Position numbers and translations under genes: made by a program
In this document: positions 47,870 through 56,789 of the stretch, one piece after another
How the letters are laid out: each line of letters starts with the position of its first letter
Position numbering within the stretch: position 1 is the stretch's first letter
The notes under the pieces: generated by a model
The model's database searches: none
Told to the model about the DNA's origin: nothing
The model's input: the letters and a program-made list of their open reading frames with translations, nothing else
From: Helicobacter cinaedi CCUG 18818 = ATCC BAA-847
Lineage (GTDB): Bacteria > Campylobacterota > Campylobacteria > Campylobacterales > Helicobacteraceae
DNA length: 64,000 nucleotides
Direction of reading: 5' to 3'
Assembly: GCF_000155475.1 (NCBI RefSeq)
Contig: NZ_DS990393.1
Location: forward strand, 112,535-176,534

Positions 47870-48181
47870 AGAGTGCCTACTTTGCTTTTATCACTTGACA
47901 TCTCACAAGTGCTAGAATCTAGCCTCTTGTGAGAGCGAAAGTAAATTTCTTTAGAATCTTTGCTAAGAGTTTTGTATCGCACTTTGCTTATAGCATCAGC
48001 CGATTTTACTAAGTGGATCGCATTGGCTCATCTCTCCCCATACACTCTCCCATTCACTGCCTTTGTAAAAGCTATCGACAGATTTGCTGATATATTCGCA
48101 TAGCCCTGTTGGATTGCTCTCAAAATCACCTACTATGCTTTTACAACGCATACCACTATTATTGCCAACACTACTAGAATC
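47870..48181 (-). pseudogene. Second decayed gene remnant, related to the preceding one
   Basis: Minus-strand translation from about 48181 gives GLCEYISKSVDSFYKGSEWE, then SVWGEMSQCDP. After a frameshift it gives KVRYKTLSKDSKEIYFRSHK and ends with a stop near 47870. The piece WGE...FYKGSEW resembles WGDTTSTKICQWLYKDYADV of the neighbouring remnant, so this may be the tail of a tandem copy. No start or signal peptide remains. The rest of the gap (47304-47386, 47851-47869 and 48182-48275) shows nothing identifiable. Confidence 0.45.
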
Positions 48182-48275
48182 TTATATTATGTCTCCTTTG
48201 GAATCTATTTAGAATTACTGATATCACATCATAAGTAAATTGTAAGATGTCTAATTTAAAACCATAAATAAAACA

Positions 48276-48851
48276 TTAAGATTTGATGTTAAAAAGTCTG
48301 TTGCCCGTATCATTGCTACCTTGTCCTATATAGCTATTTGTAGAACTTCTAATGCTAAAAATATGCACACTAGGATATTGCTTGAATATCTCTTTTATAC
48401 TTGCTTCATAAATAACACTAGTGGCTATATAATATTCTTCTGCTTGTATTATTGCAAGGAAATTACGCAGAGTTTTGCCAGTATTTATCACACTATCAGC
48501 GATAATAACTTTTTTAAATACGATAGATTCTAATTCTTGCGGGGCTTTTACTAAAAAATATTGTGCATTTGGGAATACTTCCCTTATTCCTTCTGCAATA
48601 TATAATCCTGCCCTAAGAATGCCGATGATAGCAAATCCACTCTCATCATAATATGGTAAATCTTGTAATGTATTATGAGAAAGTTGCTTTGTTTTGTAGA
48701 TACTAGGCTGCATACCTAAGATTTCTCTGCCAAGTAGAATGCCAAATTGATAATGAATGCCAGTAAGCATACTTGCTGTTGTATCACAAGCTCTTGTTTG
48801 ATTGATAAGATTTTGTAAGGGATATTTATATTGCAATTCATAAAAATTCAT
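48276..48851 (-). CDS. Uracil-phosphoribosyltransferase-like PRTase
   Basis: A 191-residue type I PRTase fold nearest to uracil phosphoribosyltransferase. The region GFAIIGILRAGLYIAEGI matches the UPRT core. The PRPP loop reads VIIADSVINTGKTL (residues about 114-127) where UPRT has VDPMLATGGS. The C-terminal base-binding loop reads IGQGSNDTGNRLFN where UPRT has GLGDAGDR. The base may therefore not be uracil. The start overlaps the upstream kinase-HAD gene (ATGA). Last gene of a tightly overlapping four-gene minus-strand cluster. Confidence 0.75.
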   Translation of the reverse strand: MNFYELQYKYPLQNLINQTRACDTTASMLTGIHYQFGILLGREILGMQPSIYKTKQLSHNTLQDLPYYDESGFAIIGILRAGLYIAEGIREVFPNAQYFLVKAPQELESIVFKKVIIADSVINTGKTLRNFLAIIQAEEYYIATSVIYEASIKEIFKQYPSVHIFSIRSSTNSYIGQGSNDTGNRLFNIKS

Positions 48852-50038
48852 AGCACCGCCTTTATAGAATCTATAGAAATATTAGGGTTACAAACTATAA
48901 GTTTTTCTCTTGTGTGCCGACTTAATTGAGAGATAATTAAGCCTTTCTTATTAGATTCTATTAAAATGGGTTGTGTTGCATATTCAAGCATACCTATATC
49001 GACAAGACCATCACCTAAAGCTATGACTTTATATCCAAGATTTGTTAGCTCTTTTGCAAAGTATGCTTTGCAATCTTGTGTGATAATACTCTCTCTATCA
49101 TTAGCAATAATGTGAAATGGCGCTTCTAATCTTGCAAATACATCACTCCAAATCTGTCTTATACCAGCACTTATAGCTATAACACTCGTATTGCTACTAT
49201 GTAGCATTTCAATAAGATTTATATGTGGTCGCATAGAATCTGCCGCAAGTTTTACTGCTTGTAAAAAAGTCTTTTCGGGGATTTCTAGTCGCTTTTTTGT
49301 TAAACGAAAAAACTGATAAAAGCCATAGAATCTATGATTATGAAATGCGTTTGGGACCTTAAAATCACACACGGCTTTAATTTTGTAAAATTCTTTTACA
49401 GCGTCTTTATTATCCAGTGTCCCGTCGCAATCTGTAAGGATTATAGTTTGCATTAAAGATGAAGTGTGTGTTTTCATAAAATCTTCAAATATTTCTTTGG
49501 GATCTAGTTTTGTTTTATTTGTGCGAAAAAACTCAATAAAACTCCCCACATCACTAGCATTAGAATCTATCGCACTAAAAAATACATTGTGCTTTTTACA
49601 TTCTATTTGTAAGCCTTGTAACTCAAAGTCATTCCACTTTTGAATAGATTCTAAGCTTATGTTTTTATTATCTCTATTTTGCATTCTTTGATGAATTACT
49701 TCATTATCAGAATCTAAAAATAATATCAAATCATAGAATCTTACATCCTCCTTCATTGCAATTTCAAAGGTAGCATTTTCATTTAAAAAGCTATAATGCC
49801 CACTTACAATCACATTTTCATTTGTAGATTCTAAATTTGCTAAAAACTCTTTTCTTAGCCTATCCTTATTTGCTTCATCTAGATTTTTCAGCATTTGCTT
49901 GTCTATCCTACCAATCTCACATAATGCCTGAGAGCCTTCAATAATTTTAAAATGTGGCAATAAATCTTTCAATTTTTCCAAAAGCGTGCTTTTACCAGAG
50001 CAATTTATACCAACAATGCAAATTTTAATATTTTTCAT
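48848..50038 (-). CDS. P-loop kinase - HAD phosphatase fusion protein
   Basis: A 396-residue two-domain protein. Residues about 1-175 form a P-loop nucleoside or nucleotide kinase fold: GINCSGKSTLLEKL near residues 9-22, then VIVSGHYSF and a lid-like QRMQNRDNKN. Residues about 190-396 form a HAD phosphatase: ILTDCDGTLDN (nucleophile and acid Asp), ISAGIRQIW near residue 285, and VIALGDGLVDIGML near residue 335, resembling phosphoserine-phosphatase or nucleotidase HADs. It overlaps the radical SAM gene by 14 bases and the PRTase gene by 4. The fusion suggests phosphorylation and dephosphorylation steps on one nucleotide-like compound (inference). Confidence 0.75.
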   Translation of the reverse strand: MKNIKICIVGINCSGKSTLLEKLKDLLPHFKIIEGSQALCEIGRIDKQMLKNLDEANKDRLRKEFLANLESTNENVIVSGHYSFLNENATFEIAMKEDVRFYDLILFLDSDNEVIHQRMQNRDNKNISLESIQKWNDFELQGLQIECKKHNVFFSAIDSNASDVGSFIEFFRTNKTKLDPKEIFEDFMKTHTSSLMQTIILTDCDGTLDNKDAVKEFYKIKAVCDFKVPNAFHNHRFYGFYQFFRLTKKRLEIPEKTFLQAVKLAADSMRPHINLIEMLHSSNTSVIAISAGIRQIWSDVFARLEAPFHIIANDRESIITQDCKAYFAKELTNLGYKVIALGDGLVDIGMLEYATQPILIESNKKGLIISQLSRHTREKLIVCNPNISIDSIKAVL

Positions 50039-50945
50039 AATGACATACTCCTATCAATTTATCTAGCGGTTGTTTTAGGATTTGCATATTTTGTATGATG
50101 TTTGGTAGCAAGTCATCATATTTACCTATACTTCTATCATCTTCAACAAAACGCATACAAGGATACACTTTATCATTGCAGTAAAAAATATTGTTATATC
50201 CCACACCACAAGTATGCCCATACATTATGCAATCACATTTATTTTGTTCTTTTGCTATGATATTTCGGATATTAAATTTATATGAAGCGAAAAAGTCAAT
50301 AAACTCTAAAAATGCTTTATGTGTGATTTCAAGATTCTTATTATCACAATGAAAAAGTCGAGTAAAAGTAATATCGCTAAATTTATGTTGTAACAAAAAA
50401 TCCAAAATATAATCCCTGTGTTCAAGACTAAGTTTGCTTACACTCATATTAATACTTGGCATCTTATGTAGAATCTTTTGGTATAAAGCAATATTTTGCA
50501 TAATGCGTTTATGTGTAGTCTTATGTAGTTTATCTATACGCAAAGCATTATGAGTAGTCTCATCGCCATCAAGTGAGACAACAAGATTCACACAATTATG
50601 CAATTTCTTATATGAGAGTAAAAACTTCTCATTTATCAAGATTCCATTTGTGATGATATAAAAAAATAGTTGATTGTTTTTATCTTGCTTGCGTATTTTG
50701 TTTAAACTAGATTCTAAAGTTTGCCAATCAAGCAGTGGCTCTCCACCACCAGCAAAACCTATAATAAATCGTGAAAGTCCGTTATCTTGCGTATATGTTA
50801 GAATATTAGTAAGTATCCTATCCAGCTTTTGGGTATTAAGAGATTCTATATTTGTCATATCTAAATTCTCATTTTCATAAAAATGGCAATATTTACAAGC
50901 AAGATTGCATTTCGCATTGATAGAGATACAGCACTTATTTAACAT
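50025..50945 (-). CDS. Radical SAM protein with SPASM-like Cys-rich C-terminus
   Basis: A 306-residue radical SAM enzyme. The CxxxCxxC cluster is CNLACKYC near residues 10-17. GFAGGGEPLLDW (the GGE motif), YIITNGILI and VVSLDGDETTHNALR are typical of the peptide- or protein-modifying branch. The C-terminus has further Cys residues (NKCDCIMYGHTCGVGYNN, then FYCNDKVYPCMRF), like a SPASM or twitch auxiliary cluster. ATG 50945 has GGAGG 7 bases upstream. It overlaps the PIN-ankyrin gene by 11 bases and the kinase-HAD gene by 14. No obvious precursor peptide gene is nearby. Confidence 0.8.
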   Translation of the reverse strand: MLNKCCISINAKCNLACKYCHFYENENLDMTNIESLNTQKLDRILTNILTYTQDNGLSRFIIGFAGGGEPLLDWQTLESSLNKIRKQDKNNQLFFYIITNGILINEKFLLSYKKLHNCVNLVVSLDGDETTHNALRIDKLHKTTHKRIMQNIALYQKILHKMPSINMSVSKLSLEHRDYILDFLLQHKFSDITFTRLFHCDNKNLEITHKAFLEFIDFFASYKFNIRNIIAKEQNKCDCIMYGHTCGVGYNNIFYCNDKVYPCMRFVEDDRSIGKYDDLLPNIIQNMQILKQPLDKLIGVCHYEKY

Positions 50946-51930
50946 TATAATCCTCCAACATTGCAACTATTTTATTATGCTTATTAGACTTAGCGTGAGT
51001 GAGTGCATCTCTACCCTCAAAATCACGAATATGAGAATCTGCCCCTTTTGCCAAAAGCCACCTAACAATATTGCTATGCCCTTTAATACACGCTTTAATC
51101 AATCCGCTAAATCCATTTCCATCAACTTGATTAATTGATATTCCACTATCAAGCAATAATGCCATAATAGCAATCGCATTTTTCCTATTATCCCAACACG
51201 CCATTAAAAATGGAGTGTTACTTTTATTTTTACCCATATTGCCAACATAAGCACACGCTTTATGTTTTAACAACAAAATAACCATTTCTACATTATCATC
51301 TTGCACTGTATACGCTAAGGGTGTCATCTTTAAATGCGATTTATCACATTTGTGCATATCAATGTCTTTATATTCACATAAAAGATTCACTATCTCTAAG
51401 TCTCTTTTCTTAATTGCGTAAATAAGCGGTGTTAAGCCCTTATTATCGTAAGCATTGATTTTTAACTCACTCTCTTTTAAAAGTGTTTTTACTTTGTTTA
51501 TATCCCTTTTTTGTATCGCGTTAAAAAGCTGTTCTGTTGCCAAATTTGGAATATCATCAAGGTAAGTTGCAAATTGTTCTTTAAATTCTTTTATTGTCAA
51601 GGTTTGTTTATACAAAGTCTTAAAGGTTTTATCTTCACTGATGATGTAGGCATTAGATTCACTCGCACATTGCCTAATTTGCTCATCTGGCTTTTTGCCA
51701 TTTAAGCGTTTCTTGTAGATTTCACATTGATAGCTATTGATTGCTTGTATTGCTCTATGTGCATTTCTATTTTCTTTATACCCTTTATTATCTTTCAATC
51801 TATCAAGCTCATCAATTACGATTTGTGGAAGTGTAATTTTAAAACCATTTTTGTGGCAAATATCAAAGATAAGATTGCAGCTTAAAAGCAAACAATTTGT
51901 ATCAACGACAAATATCTTTTGTGTCTGCAT
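50935..51930 (-). CDS. PIN nuclease domain - ankyrin repeat fusion protein
   Basis: A 331-residue protein. The N-terminal PIN domain (residues about 5-125) has acidic residues in FVVDTNCLLL, VIDELDRLKDNKG and ISEDKTFK, resembling PhoH-type PIN RNases. Four to five ankyrin repeats follow from about residue 145 to the end (KGLTPLIYAIKKRDLEIVNL; GNGFSGLIKACIKGHSNIVR). The start at 51930 has AAGGAG 8 bases upstream and is preferred over an in-frame start at 51978. It heads the overlapping four-gene cluster and is divergent from ilvD. Target RNA and partner are unknown. Confidence 0.8.
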   Translation of the reverse strand: MQTQKIFVVDTNCLLLSCNLIFDICHKNGFKITLPQIVIDELDRLKDNKGYKENRNAHRAIQAINSYQCEIYKKRLNGKKPDEQIRQCASESNAYIISEDKTFKTLYKQTLTIKEFKEQFATYLDDIPNLATEQLFNAIQKRDINKVKTLLKESELKINAYDNKGLTPLIYAIKKRDLEIVNLLCEYKDIDMHKCDKSHLKMTPLAYTVQDDNVEMVILLLKHKACAYVGNMGKNKSNTPFLMACWDNRKNAIAIMALLLDSGISINQVDGNGFSGLIKACIKGHSNIVRWLLAKGADSHIRDFEGRDALTHAKSNKHNKIVAMLEDYNVK

Positions 51931-52020
51931 TACGCCATCTCCTTGAATGTTAATGCAAACTCTATCCAAAAAAAACAATTAATGAATATATAGAATATTT
52001 GTAAAATAAGATTTTTAATC

Positions 52021-52026
52021 TATAAT
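52021..52026 (+). promoter_or_regulatory. -10 box of ilvD
   Basis: TATAAT in the context TTTTAATCTATAATTTC, 37 bases before the ilvD ATG. Confidence 0.5.
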
Positions 52027-52062
52027 TTCATTAATTTTTACGACTTTAAAAAAGGAGATTCT

Positions 52063-54114
52063 ATGCGAAGTGATATTGTAAAAAAGGGACATAATCGCGC
52101 CCCACACAGAAGTTTGCTAAGGGCTACGGGGCTAAAAGATGAAGATTTTAATAAGCCCTTTATCGGCGTAGCAAATAGCTATATTGACATCATTCCGGGG
52201 CATTTTTTCCTAAACAAATACGCTGAAATTGTAAAAGATGAGATACGCAAGGCTGGTGGCGTGCCTTTTGAGTTTAACACTATCGGCGTAGATGATGGTA
52301 TCGCTATGGGACATAGCGGTATGCTCTATTCCCTGCCTAGCCGAGAGCTGATTGCTGATTGCATAGAATCTGTGATGAACGCCCACGCATTAGATGCGAT
52401 GATTTGCCTGCCAAACTGCGATAAAATCGTGCCCGGAATGCTTATGGGAGCGTTGCGTGTGAATGTGCCCACAATCTTTGTGAGTGGCGGTCCTATGAAA
52501 GCGGGTCGTTTGGAAGATGGCACAATACTTGATTTAAACTCAGCATTTGAAGCAGTAGGTGCGTATGAAAGCGGTAAGATTAGCGAAAAAAGACTGCACG
52601 AGATAGAGTGTCAAGCCTGTCCTAGCGGAGGGAGTTGTAGTGGAATGTTTACGGCAAACTCTATGAATACACTCTGTGAAGCTATGGGCGTGGCATTACC
52701 GGGCAATGGCACGATTCCGGCTTTAACGCCAGAAAGGGAAGAGTTGCTAAGGCAGGGGGCTAGACGCATTGTAGAGATTGCCCTAGATTCTAGCCTAAGT
52801 GAAAAATTTAGATTCCGCAATATTTTAAATGCAAAAGCCGTGCATAATGCCTTTGTCGTGGATATGGCAATGGGCGGAAGCACGAATACGATTTTGCATA
52901 TGTTAGCCATCGCCAAGGAAGCGGAAGTGGATTTCAACCTAGAATCTATCAATAATATTGCCACAAATGTTGCCCATATTGCCAAAATCGCCCCGGCGTT
53001 AAGTAGTGTGCATATGGAAGACATTAACCGAGCGGGGGGTGTGTCGGCAGTGATGAATGAAATCTCTAAGCGTGGCAATTCGTCTTTGGGTATGCAATGC
53101 GACAAGGTTGAGAATTTTGTGAAAGGCACGGACGCCAAGTCCGCTAACCTTCCCCAAAATTCTCAAAACTTGCACAGCCACACCGCAAATACTAGAATTG
53201 TGGATTCTAAAAACCCAGAATCTCAAGTAGATTTAGCAACGCTCAAAGTGGCAAAGCACAACTTTGCCACAAATATAATCAATGAAAGTGCGAAGCACAA
53301 CCTTGAAAGCGTCGTAGGGGTGGGGGATACACAAGGGAGAGGGAGCGACTTCTCGTGCAGCGAAGCAAACCCACACTTGCAAATTCAAGCCCCTCCCCCT
53401 TGTGAAAAAGAAAGTAAAGATTCTAGTTTTGTAAATTCTATTTTACATTTAGACGCTCTTACAATCACAGGCGAAACTTTGGGAGAGAGAATAACAAACG
53501 CAAATATCACAGACCCCGAAATTATCCGCCATAATGACAATGCCTACTCACAAGTTGGCGGATTAAAAATCCTTTTTGGCAATTTGTGCAAACAAGGGGC
53601 GGTGCTAAAAGTCGCAGCAGTAGCAGAATCTATGAAAGAATTTAGCGGCAAGGCAATTTGCTTTAACTCCCAAGATGAAGCGATTAAGGGCATCGCAGGG
53701 GGCAAGGTAAAGGCTGGAAGCGTGGTAGTTATCCGCTATGAAGGACCAAAGGGGGGACCGGGAATGCAAGAGATGTTAAGCCCTACAAGTCTTATTATGG
53801 GAATGGGCTTAGGCGAAAGCGTGGCACTCATAACCGATGGGCGATTTAGTGGGGCGACAAGGGGGGCTTGTATCGGGCATATAAGCCCGGAGGCTGCTGA
53901 AGGGGGGCTTATCGCACTGATTGAAGATGGTGATGAAATAGAGATTTCTGTCTCGCGTGGGAGCTTGGAGCTAAAGGTAGATTCTAAGATTCTAGAATCT
54001 AGAAAGGCAAAATGGAAACCAATCAAAAAAGAGATAACAAGCAAATGGCTCAAACGCTACTCGCTACTTGTAAGCAACGCCGCAAATGGTGCGGTTTTAA
54101 AGACGGAGTTGTAA
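52063..54114 (+). CDS. ilvD: Dihydroxy-acid dehydratase with an in-frame insert
   Basis: Fe-S dehydratase of valine, leucine and isoleucine synthesis. Conserved blocks: [61 protein letters not shown], and late [20 protein letters not shown]. At 683 residues it is much longer than the usual 555-620. The excess is about 119 residues inserted between NEISKRGN and [17 protein letters not shown]. The flanking family sequence joins cleanly if the insert is removed. AAAAGGAG precedes the ATG. Divergent from the PIN-ankyrin cluster. Confidence 0.94.
   Translation: MRSDIVKKGHNRAPHRSLLRATGLKDEDFNKPFIGVANSYIDIIPGHFFLNKYAEIVKDEIRKAGGVPFEFNTIGVDDGIAMGHSGMLYSLPSRELIADCIESVMNAHALDAMICLPNCDKIVPGMLMGALRVNVPTIFVSGGPMKAGRLEDGTILDLNSAFEAVGAYESGKISEKRLHEIECQACPSGGSCSGMFTANSMNTLCEAMGVALPGNGTIPALTPEREELLRQGARRIVEIALDSSLSEKFRFRNILNAKAVHNAFVVDMAMGGSTNTILHMLAIAKEAEVDFNLESINNIATNVAHIAKIAPALSSVHMEDINRAGGVSAVMNEISKRGNSSLGMQCDKVENFVKGTDAKSANLPQNSQNLHSHTANTRIVDSKNPESQVDLATLKVAKHNFATNIINESAKHNLESVVGVGDTQGRGSDFSCSEANPHLQIQAPPPCEKESKDSSFVNSILHLDALTITGETLGERITNANITDPEIIRHNDNAYSQVGGLKILFGNLCKQGAVLKVAAVAESMKEFSGKAICFNSQDEAIKGIAGGKVKAGSVVVIRYEGPKGGPGMQEMLSPTSLIMGMGLGESVALITDGRFSGATRGACIGHISPEAAEGGLIALIEDGDEIEISVSRGSLELKVDSKILESRKAKWKPIKKEITSKWLKRYSLLVSNAANGAVLKTEL
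53082..53438 (+). repeat. Palindrome-rich in-frame insert within ilvD
   Basis: A 357-base block (119 codons) absent from normal IlvD proteins. It is flanked by AATTC on both sides (53077-53081 and 53434-53438), possibly a target duplication. Inside are perfect inverted repeats: GAGAATTTTG (53110-53119) with CAAAATTCTC (53155-53164), and GTGGCAAAG (53248-53256) with CTTTGCCAC (53262-53270). A longer imperfect pair lies near 53330-53345 and 53385-53402. No transposase is present. It resembles in concept the palindromic elements found in frame inside Rickettsia genes. Confidence 0.6.
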
Positions 54115-54169
54115 AAGGGTAAAATACGAGAAATGGGTAGCAAAAGCTTAAAGTAACAAAGGAATAAAA

Positions 54170-54919
54170 ATGCTAAATAACATTGAAATAAAAACATTGC
54201 AAGAGATAGAAAACAAATACTATATGCAGCCTATGCTTGAATCCATAATAAAAGATTTAAAAAATAATAAGCTTAATTTACAGGAAGTTTTTAACAATCT
54301 CTATGGATATTTGCTAAATTCTAAAGATGCAGTTGAAAGATTGCTGAAAGAACGAGTTGATAGAAATGAGATTAAAGATATAAGTCAAGCAAGAAAGAGC
54401 ATAGCAGGAAGTGCTTTTTCAAACCTTATTATTTGGGTATTTTTAAAAAATAAAGAAAGCAAAAATATTGATAAAGATATTTTTATCACCAATAAAATAT
54501 CACAAATCCCACATTTTAAAGACTTGTTTTATATAAAAGTGGGCGAAGAAACGCAAAAACCAGATGTAGATTTAGTAATTTATCGACTAGATTCTAAACA
54601 AAATTTAGCAAGTTGCCTTATCTTATCTCTTAAAACTTCTCTAAGAGAAAGGGCTGGTCAAACATACAAATGGAAGCTTCTAATGGAAATTGCCAATACA
54701 GAATCTAGCATTAAAGAAAAATACAATATTAGCTATAACCCACCTATTCAACCTTTAGTATGTTTTGCTACCGTTAATTTTTATAATGAAATCAATAATC
54801 CGCAACATAGGGGTATGTTTAAATTTTTTGATTGCGCTTTTATAGGGAAAAATATACAAACAGGGGATTTTATTAAACCTTTAAGCTATATGCTTGATTA
54901 TATAAGGGAGCAATTATGA
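54170..54919 (+). CDS. Probable type II restriction endonuclease (PD-(D/E)xK, perhaps BsaWI-like)
   Basis: A 249-residue protein. A probable nuclease core is KPDVDLVIYR followed 20 or so residues later by CLILSLKTSLRERAGQTYKW, giving a PD...(S/E)xK arrangement; the acidic residue before the Lys is replaced by Ser, as in some restriction enzymes. The AGQTYKWKLL stretch recalls BsaWI-family enzymes, remembered rather than verified. The stop overlaps the start of a DNA methyltransferase gene (ATGA), which strongly supports the role. AAAGGAATAA precedes the ATG. Confidence 0.68.
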   Translation: MLNNIEIKTLQEIENKYYMQPMLESIIKDLKNNKLNLQEVFNNLYGYLLNSKDAVERLLKERVDRNEIKDISQARKSIAGSAFSNLIIWVFLKNKESKNIDKDIFITNKISQIPHFKDLFYIKVGEETQKPDVDLVIYRLDSKQNLASCLILSLKTSLRERAGQTYKWKLLMEIANTESSIKEKYNISYNPPIQPLVCFATVNFYNEINNPQHRGMFKFFDCAFIGKNIQTGDFIKPLSYMLDYIREQL

Positions 54920-56136
54920 CCCTAGCAATACAAGAATCCATAAAAACTATATATAATCCAAAATATGATTTTTTAGGGCAAAGCTATGCGTCAATGTATC
55001 CTAATTTACACAAATATCCAGCGACTATGCTCCCACAAATTGGCTATGAATTATTAAAAGAGTTTAAGGCAAAGAAAACAGCTCTTTTAGACCCATATTG
55101 TGGAAGTGGTAGTAGTTTTATAAGTGGTTTAGAGTATGGTATAAAGCATTTTGTGGGCTTTGATTTAAATCCTTTAGCAATCCTTATATCAAAAGCTAAA
55201 CTTAACTATATAGAAAGAGAGAGTCTCTTAAGAGAAAAGGCTAAGTTACTTGAAAATATGGTAAAAATTATAGAAGTTAAGAAAGCTAATATTACAAATA
55301 TTGATTTTTGGATAGAGAAACAAGCACAGGTGGATTTAGCCCTTATTTTTCATCATTTAAACAATACTAAAGAATGGAATATAAAAAACTTATTTTTACT
55401 TGCTTTTAGTGAAACTTTAAGAGAAGCAAGCTATACAAGAAATAATGAATTTAAACTTTTTAGAATGAAAGATTATGAAAATTACAAGCCAAACACGCAT
55501 AAAATCTTTAAAGAAAAGCTGGATTCTCTTATTGATGATTATTTATCTTTTTATCAACATAAAATAAAAAATATTACGCATAATATTACAAACTCAAGTT
55601 TTACAAATACCACTGAAAAGTTTGACACCATTCTCACTAGCCCACCTTATGGCGATTCTAAAACGACAGTGGCTTATGGACAATTTAGCACTTTTATCAA
55701 TGAGTATTTAGGGGTTAAAAATGCAAGGAAACTTGACTCGCAGCTTTTAGGCGGCAAAAAGTCAAAAGAGCTTTATAACAGGGGAATAATGCAAGAATAT
55801 ATAAAAGAAATTGCTAAAATTGATAGCAAAAGAGCTTTAGAAGTTTCAAGCTTTTATGTAGATTTGGAACGAAGCATTTTAAAGTTGATAAATGTTTTGA
55901 ATGTCGGGGCTAAAACTTTTTTTGTAGTAGGTAATCGTCAAGTTAAAAAGATACAACTTCCAACCGATAAGTTTATCGCCGAAGTTTTTTGCAATAATGG
56001 CTTTAAGCATTTGACTACCATAAGACGCAAGATTTCTAACAAAGCTATGCCACTTAAAAATTCCCCCACAAATAAGATTGGAATCTTATCTAACACAATG
56101 AATGAAGAATGGATAGTGGTGTGTGAGAAAACTTAA
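54916..56136 (+). CDS. DNA methyltransferase, probable N4-cytosine type
   Basis: A 406-residue SAM-dependent DNA methyltransferase. Motif I is LLDPYCGSGSSFISG near residues 52-66, followed by FVGFDLNPLA. Motif IV is ILTSPPYGDSKTT near residues 239-251; SPPY favours N4-cytosine modification, and the order I before IV differs from the common beta class. It overlaps the putative restriction gene by 4 bases, forming a cognate restriction-modification pair. The recognition sequence cannot be read from the sequence. Confidence 0.85.
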   Translation: MTLAIQESIKTIYNPKYDFLGQSYASMYPNLHKYPATMLPQIGYELLKEFKAKKTALLDPYCGSGSSFISGLEYGIKHFVGFDLNPLAILISKAKLNYIERESLLREKAKLLENMVKIIEVKKANITNIDFWIEKQAQVDLALIFHHLNNTKEWNIKNLFLLAFSETLREASYTRNNEFKLFRMKDYENYKPNTHKIFKEKLDSLIDDYLSFYQHKIKNITHNITNSSFTNTTEKFDTILTSPPYGDSKTTVAYGQFSTFINEYLGVKNARKLDSQLLGGKKSKELYNRGIMQEYIKEIAKIDSKRALEVSSFYVDLERSILKLINVLNVGAKTFFVVGNRQVKKIQLPTDKFIAEVFCNNGFKHLTTIRRKISNKAMPLKNSPTNKIGILSNTMNEEWIVVCEKT

Positions 56137-56296
56137 CAATTCTACAAAAGCCAAATAGCATAGATTGGCAGGAGCTTGGATTTGTGTGATGGGCGATTTC
56201 TCTTCTCGCAAAGAAGCTTAGAAAACGCAATGTTAGATTCTAGTTTTAATGCTTTAACCCTCTAAGTGTATAGGCTCTATTATGAAAAATTTGTGC

Positions 56297-56302
56297 TAGA
56301 AT
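56297..56302 (+). promoter_or_regulatory. -10 box of the gene at 56330
   Basis: TAGAAT in the context TTTGTGCTAGAATCC, 28 bases before the ATG. Confidence 0.55.
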
Positions 56303-56329
56303 CCACTACGCCCAAACAAAAAAGGCTCT

Positions 56330-56761
56330 ATGATGAAAAAATATGCACTGCTTTATGGCATTATTGGCACATTGCTTTGGCTCTTTGTATTGGTGTATCT
56401 GCTGATAGGCTTTAAAGACTTAGCAAAAGATTTACACAAAGCCGCCATAGAGACGCACTCAAGCCTAGCCCCTTTTTACAAAGCTGTAAAACAATGTATA
56501 GATAAGCACAATACCTATCCTAAAGAACTCCTGCAACTTGGCAAAGAAGAAAGCCTAAAAGTTAGCTTTATACTCAAAGCTAATACTTGCGAGATTCAAT
56601 CTCTCGCATTTGATAAGCCCAAAAGCGAGTTTGCCCCACATATCACAAGAGTGCTTCACAAAGCTAAAGCCTGTATAAAAGCACAATGCCAAAAACACAA
56701 CTTGCAAGAAGACACGCAATATACTATTCCATTTTTCTATCGCGTAATACCCGATGAGTAA
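56330..56761 (+). CDS. Hypothetical membrane-anchored protein
   Basis: A 143-residue protein with one N-terminal membrane helix (about residues 5-27), then a soluble periplasmic domain with four Cys residues (CIDKHNTYP, NTCEIQS, ACIKAQCQKH) that could form disulfides. AAAGG lies before tandem ATGATG codons. It has its own promoter. Family not recognised. The 193 bases before it hold only possible debris of an older gene. Confidence 0.65.
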   Translation: MMKKYALLYGIIGTLLWLFVLVYLLIGFKDLAKDLHKAAIETHSSLAPFYKAVKQCIDKHNTYPKELLQLGKEESLKVSFILKANTCEIQSLAFDKPKSEFAPHITRVLHKAKACIKAQCQKHNLQEDTQYTIPFFYRVIPDE

Positions 56762-56789
56762 AGCCTAGCTCATCTCTACTACACAAACT

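Noticed and set aside
48276-50945. Tellurite/Ter-type nucleoside synthesis module
   Set aside because: PRTase and HAD are shared with that module, but no TerD, TerC or ATP-grasp gene is present.
56140-56290. Small gene between the methyltransferase and the 56330 gene
   Set aside because: A short translation ending SSFNALTL can be read but has no start, ribosome site or recognisable family; probably debris.
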